Part shown: piece by piece, positions 6,861 through 7,303 of the stretch
Numbering within the stretch: the first letter of the stretch is position 1
Layout of the letters: each line of letters opens with the position of its first letter
From: Thermodesulfobacteriota bacterium
Lineage (GTDB): Bacteria; Desulfobacterota; Desulfomonilia; Desulfomonilales; Desulfomonilaceae
Assembly: GCA_030837305.1 (NCBI GenBank)
Contig: JAUPKT010000472.1
Coordinates: 1 to 7,303 of the forward strand
Length of the DNA: 7,303 nt
Direction of reading: 5' to 3'
The notes under the pieces: model-generated
What the model was told of the DNA's origin: nothing
Database searches by the model: none
The model's input: only the letters and a program-made list of their open reading frames with translations
Position numbers and translations under genes: made by a program

Positions 6861-6893
6861 AATTTGTAAGAAAGTTTTCTTGATTTGAAATTG
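6860..6893 (+). repeat. Nested inverted repeat in the leader of the zinc-ribbon gene
   Basis: Outer arms CAATTT (6860-6865) and AAATTG (6888-6893) enclose inner arms AAGAA (6868-6872) and TTCTT (6877-6881) around an AGTT loop. The structure is AT-rich, so weak, and is followed on this strand by a run of A (6894-6901), not T, so it is not a rightward intrinsic terminator. It could be an operator or an RNA stem just upstream of the ribosome binding site. Confidence 0.4.
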
Positions 6894-6917
6894 AAAAAAA
6901 ATGGAGAGAGGTGCAAA

Positions 6918-7121
6918 ATGCCTATTTTAAAATTCTTTTGTAACGACTGCGGGAAAGAGTTTCCTAAGATCATAGTATCTCCCGATCAGATACCTCGGAA
7001 GTGCACTGTGTGCGGGTCAGAAAACTTTGAGCATCGGGGGAACGCTTTTGAGGTCACGCAAGAATCACTTAGCCGGTTTTCCTGTGATTCGTGCGACTCA
7101 TGCGTGGAGAGTTGCTCATAG
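6918..7121 (+). CDS. Small FmdB-like zinc-ribbon protein with Cys-rich C-terminal tail
   Basis: A 67-residue protein starting MPILKFFCNDCGKEF. Two zinc knuckles, C8-x2-C11 and C29-x2-C32 (CTVCGSENF), form a zinc ribbon like that of FmdB-type small regulatory or putative regulatory proteins, many of which begin MPIYEY.C..CG..F. After a short linker the tail carries C56, C59, C62 and C66, spaced C-x2-C-x2-C-x3-C, so the protein has eight cysteines. I chose the ATG at 6918 over an in-frame start 11 codons upstream because GAGG (6908-6911) lies 6 bases before it and the family begins here. It lies 83 bases after the RHH-like gene and is probably in the same transcription unit. The zinc ribbon suggests nucleic-acid or protein binding; the role is unknown. 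The tail may bind a second metal or an iron-sulfur cluster. Confidence 0.85.
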   Translation: MPILKFFCNDCGKEFPKIIVSPDQIPRKCTVCGSENFEHRGNAFEVTQESLSRFSCDSCDSCVESCS

Positions 7122-7160
7122 GGAACAAAAAGCGGCGATAAGAGAGACAACCGTGATCTG

Positions 7161-7170
7161 CAACGCGTTG
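7161..7170. repeat. 10-bp perfect palindrome upstream of the right-edge lipoprotein frame
   Basis: CAACGCGTTG is its own reverse complement. It is flanked by ATCTG (7156-7160) and, after a 5-base spacer, CAGAT (7176-7180), which are complementary to each other. It lies 20 bases before the candidate lipoprotein start and could be an operator or a short RNA stem. No T run follows, so it is not a typical terminator. Confidence 0.35.
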
Positions 7171-7190
7171 GCTTACAGATTAAATGAATC

Positions 7191-7303
7191 ATGACGTTTC
7201 TTGCCCTACGCAACTACAGTTGTATATTTCTTTGCGTCATCGGTCTTTGTGTCCTGTGTTCCTGTTTCGGCAAACGGGGAATTACTGAAGTCAGGTATAA
7301 ACC
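7191..7303 (+). CDS. Partial CDS, N terminus of a probable lipoprotein, running off right edge
   Basis: The frame opens with ATG at 7191 and stays open to the end of the window (37 codons and 2 bases). The peptide starts MTFLALRNYS, then a hydrophobic core (about residues 11-23), then LCSC at 22-25, followed by the polar stretch FGKRGITEVRYK. This is the layout of a type II (lipoprotein) signal peptide with C25 as the lipidated residue; the Cys at -2 is unusual, but Leu at -3 and Ser at -1 fit. An in-frame TGA at 7185-7187 lies just upstream, so this ATG is the first possible start. No good Shine-Dalgarno sequence is visible. An overlapping frame from the ATG at 7184 stops within the window and looks non-coding. 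The product cannot be identified from the part visible; the lipoprotein would sit at the inner or outer membrane facing the periplasm. Confidence 0.5.
   Translation, partial: MTFLALRNYSCIFLCVIGLCVLCSCFGKRGITEVRYK

Overview
The window is a moderate-GC bacterial chromosome segment. The gene content suggests an anaerobic Desulfobacterota (deltaproteobacterial) host, perhaps a Syntrophobacter- or Desulfomonile-like organism. The clues are an acyl-CoA transferase fused to a Pat-type GNAT acetyltransferase, a soluble histidine kinase whose PAS domain carries a CxxC-type cysteine cluster, and a small FmdB-like zinc-ribbon protein with an extra cysteine-rich tail. The taxonomic call is inference from family distributions, not from a marker gene.

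Layout, left to right. Bases 1-211 hold a plausible sigma70 promoter for the first gene and an open reverse frame that runs off the left edge (doubtful). Bases 212-1138 (+) encode an AEC-family membrane transporter. It converges on an inositol-monophosphatase-like protein at 1249-2061 (-). A 233-base divergent intergenic region (2062-2294) contains a long inverted repeat with mutually exclusive arms. It leads into the 625-residue CoA-transferase/GNAT fusion (2295-4172, +), followed 106 bases later by a cytosolic PAS-HisKA-HATPase histidine kinase (4279-5463, +). The kinase converges on queC (5537-6259, -), the 7-cyano-7-deazaguanine synthase of queuosine synthesis, which has a good promoter of its own. 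Rightward from 6492 lies a compact unit: a -10 box, a strong ribosome binding site, a probable ribbon-helix-helix protein (6526-6834), a tandem 8-bp repeat and a hairpin, then the zinc-ribbon protein (6918-7121). At the right edge a frame starting at 7191 encodes a lipoprotein-type signal peptide and runs out of the window.

Working together: the transporter and the CoA-transferase/GNAT fusion could both serve uptake and activation of short carboxylic acids, with the GNAT domain coupling acetyl-CoA supply to lysine acetylation, but the sequence does not prove this link. QueC and the phosphatase look like unrelated housekeeping or accessory genes. The most unusual items are the inverted-repeat leader of the fusion gene, the ferredoxin-like cysteine spacing in the tail of the zinc-ribbon protein, the phosphatase lacking the usual catalytic threonine, and the RHH/tandem-repeat/zinc-ribbon cassette. 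No mobile element, CRISPR array, tRNA or rRNA was seen.
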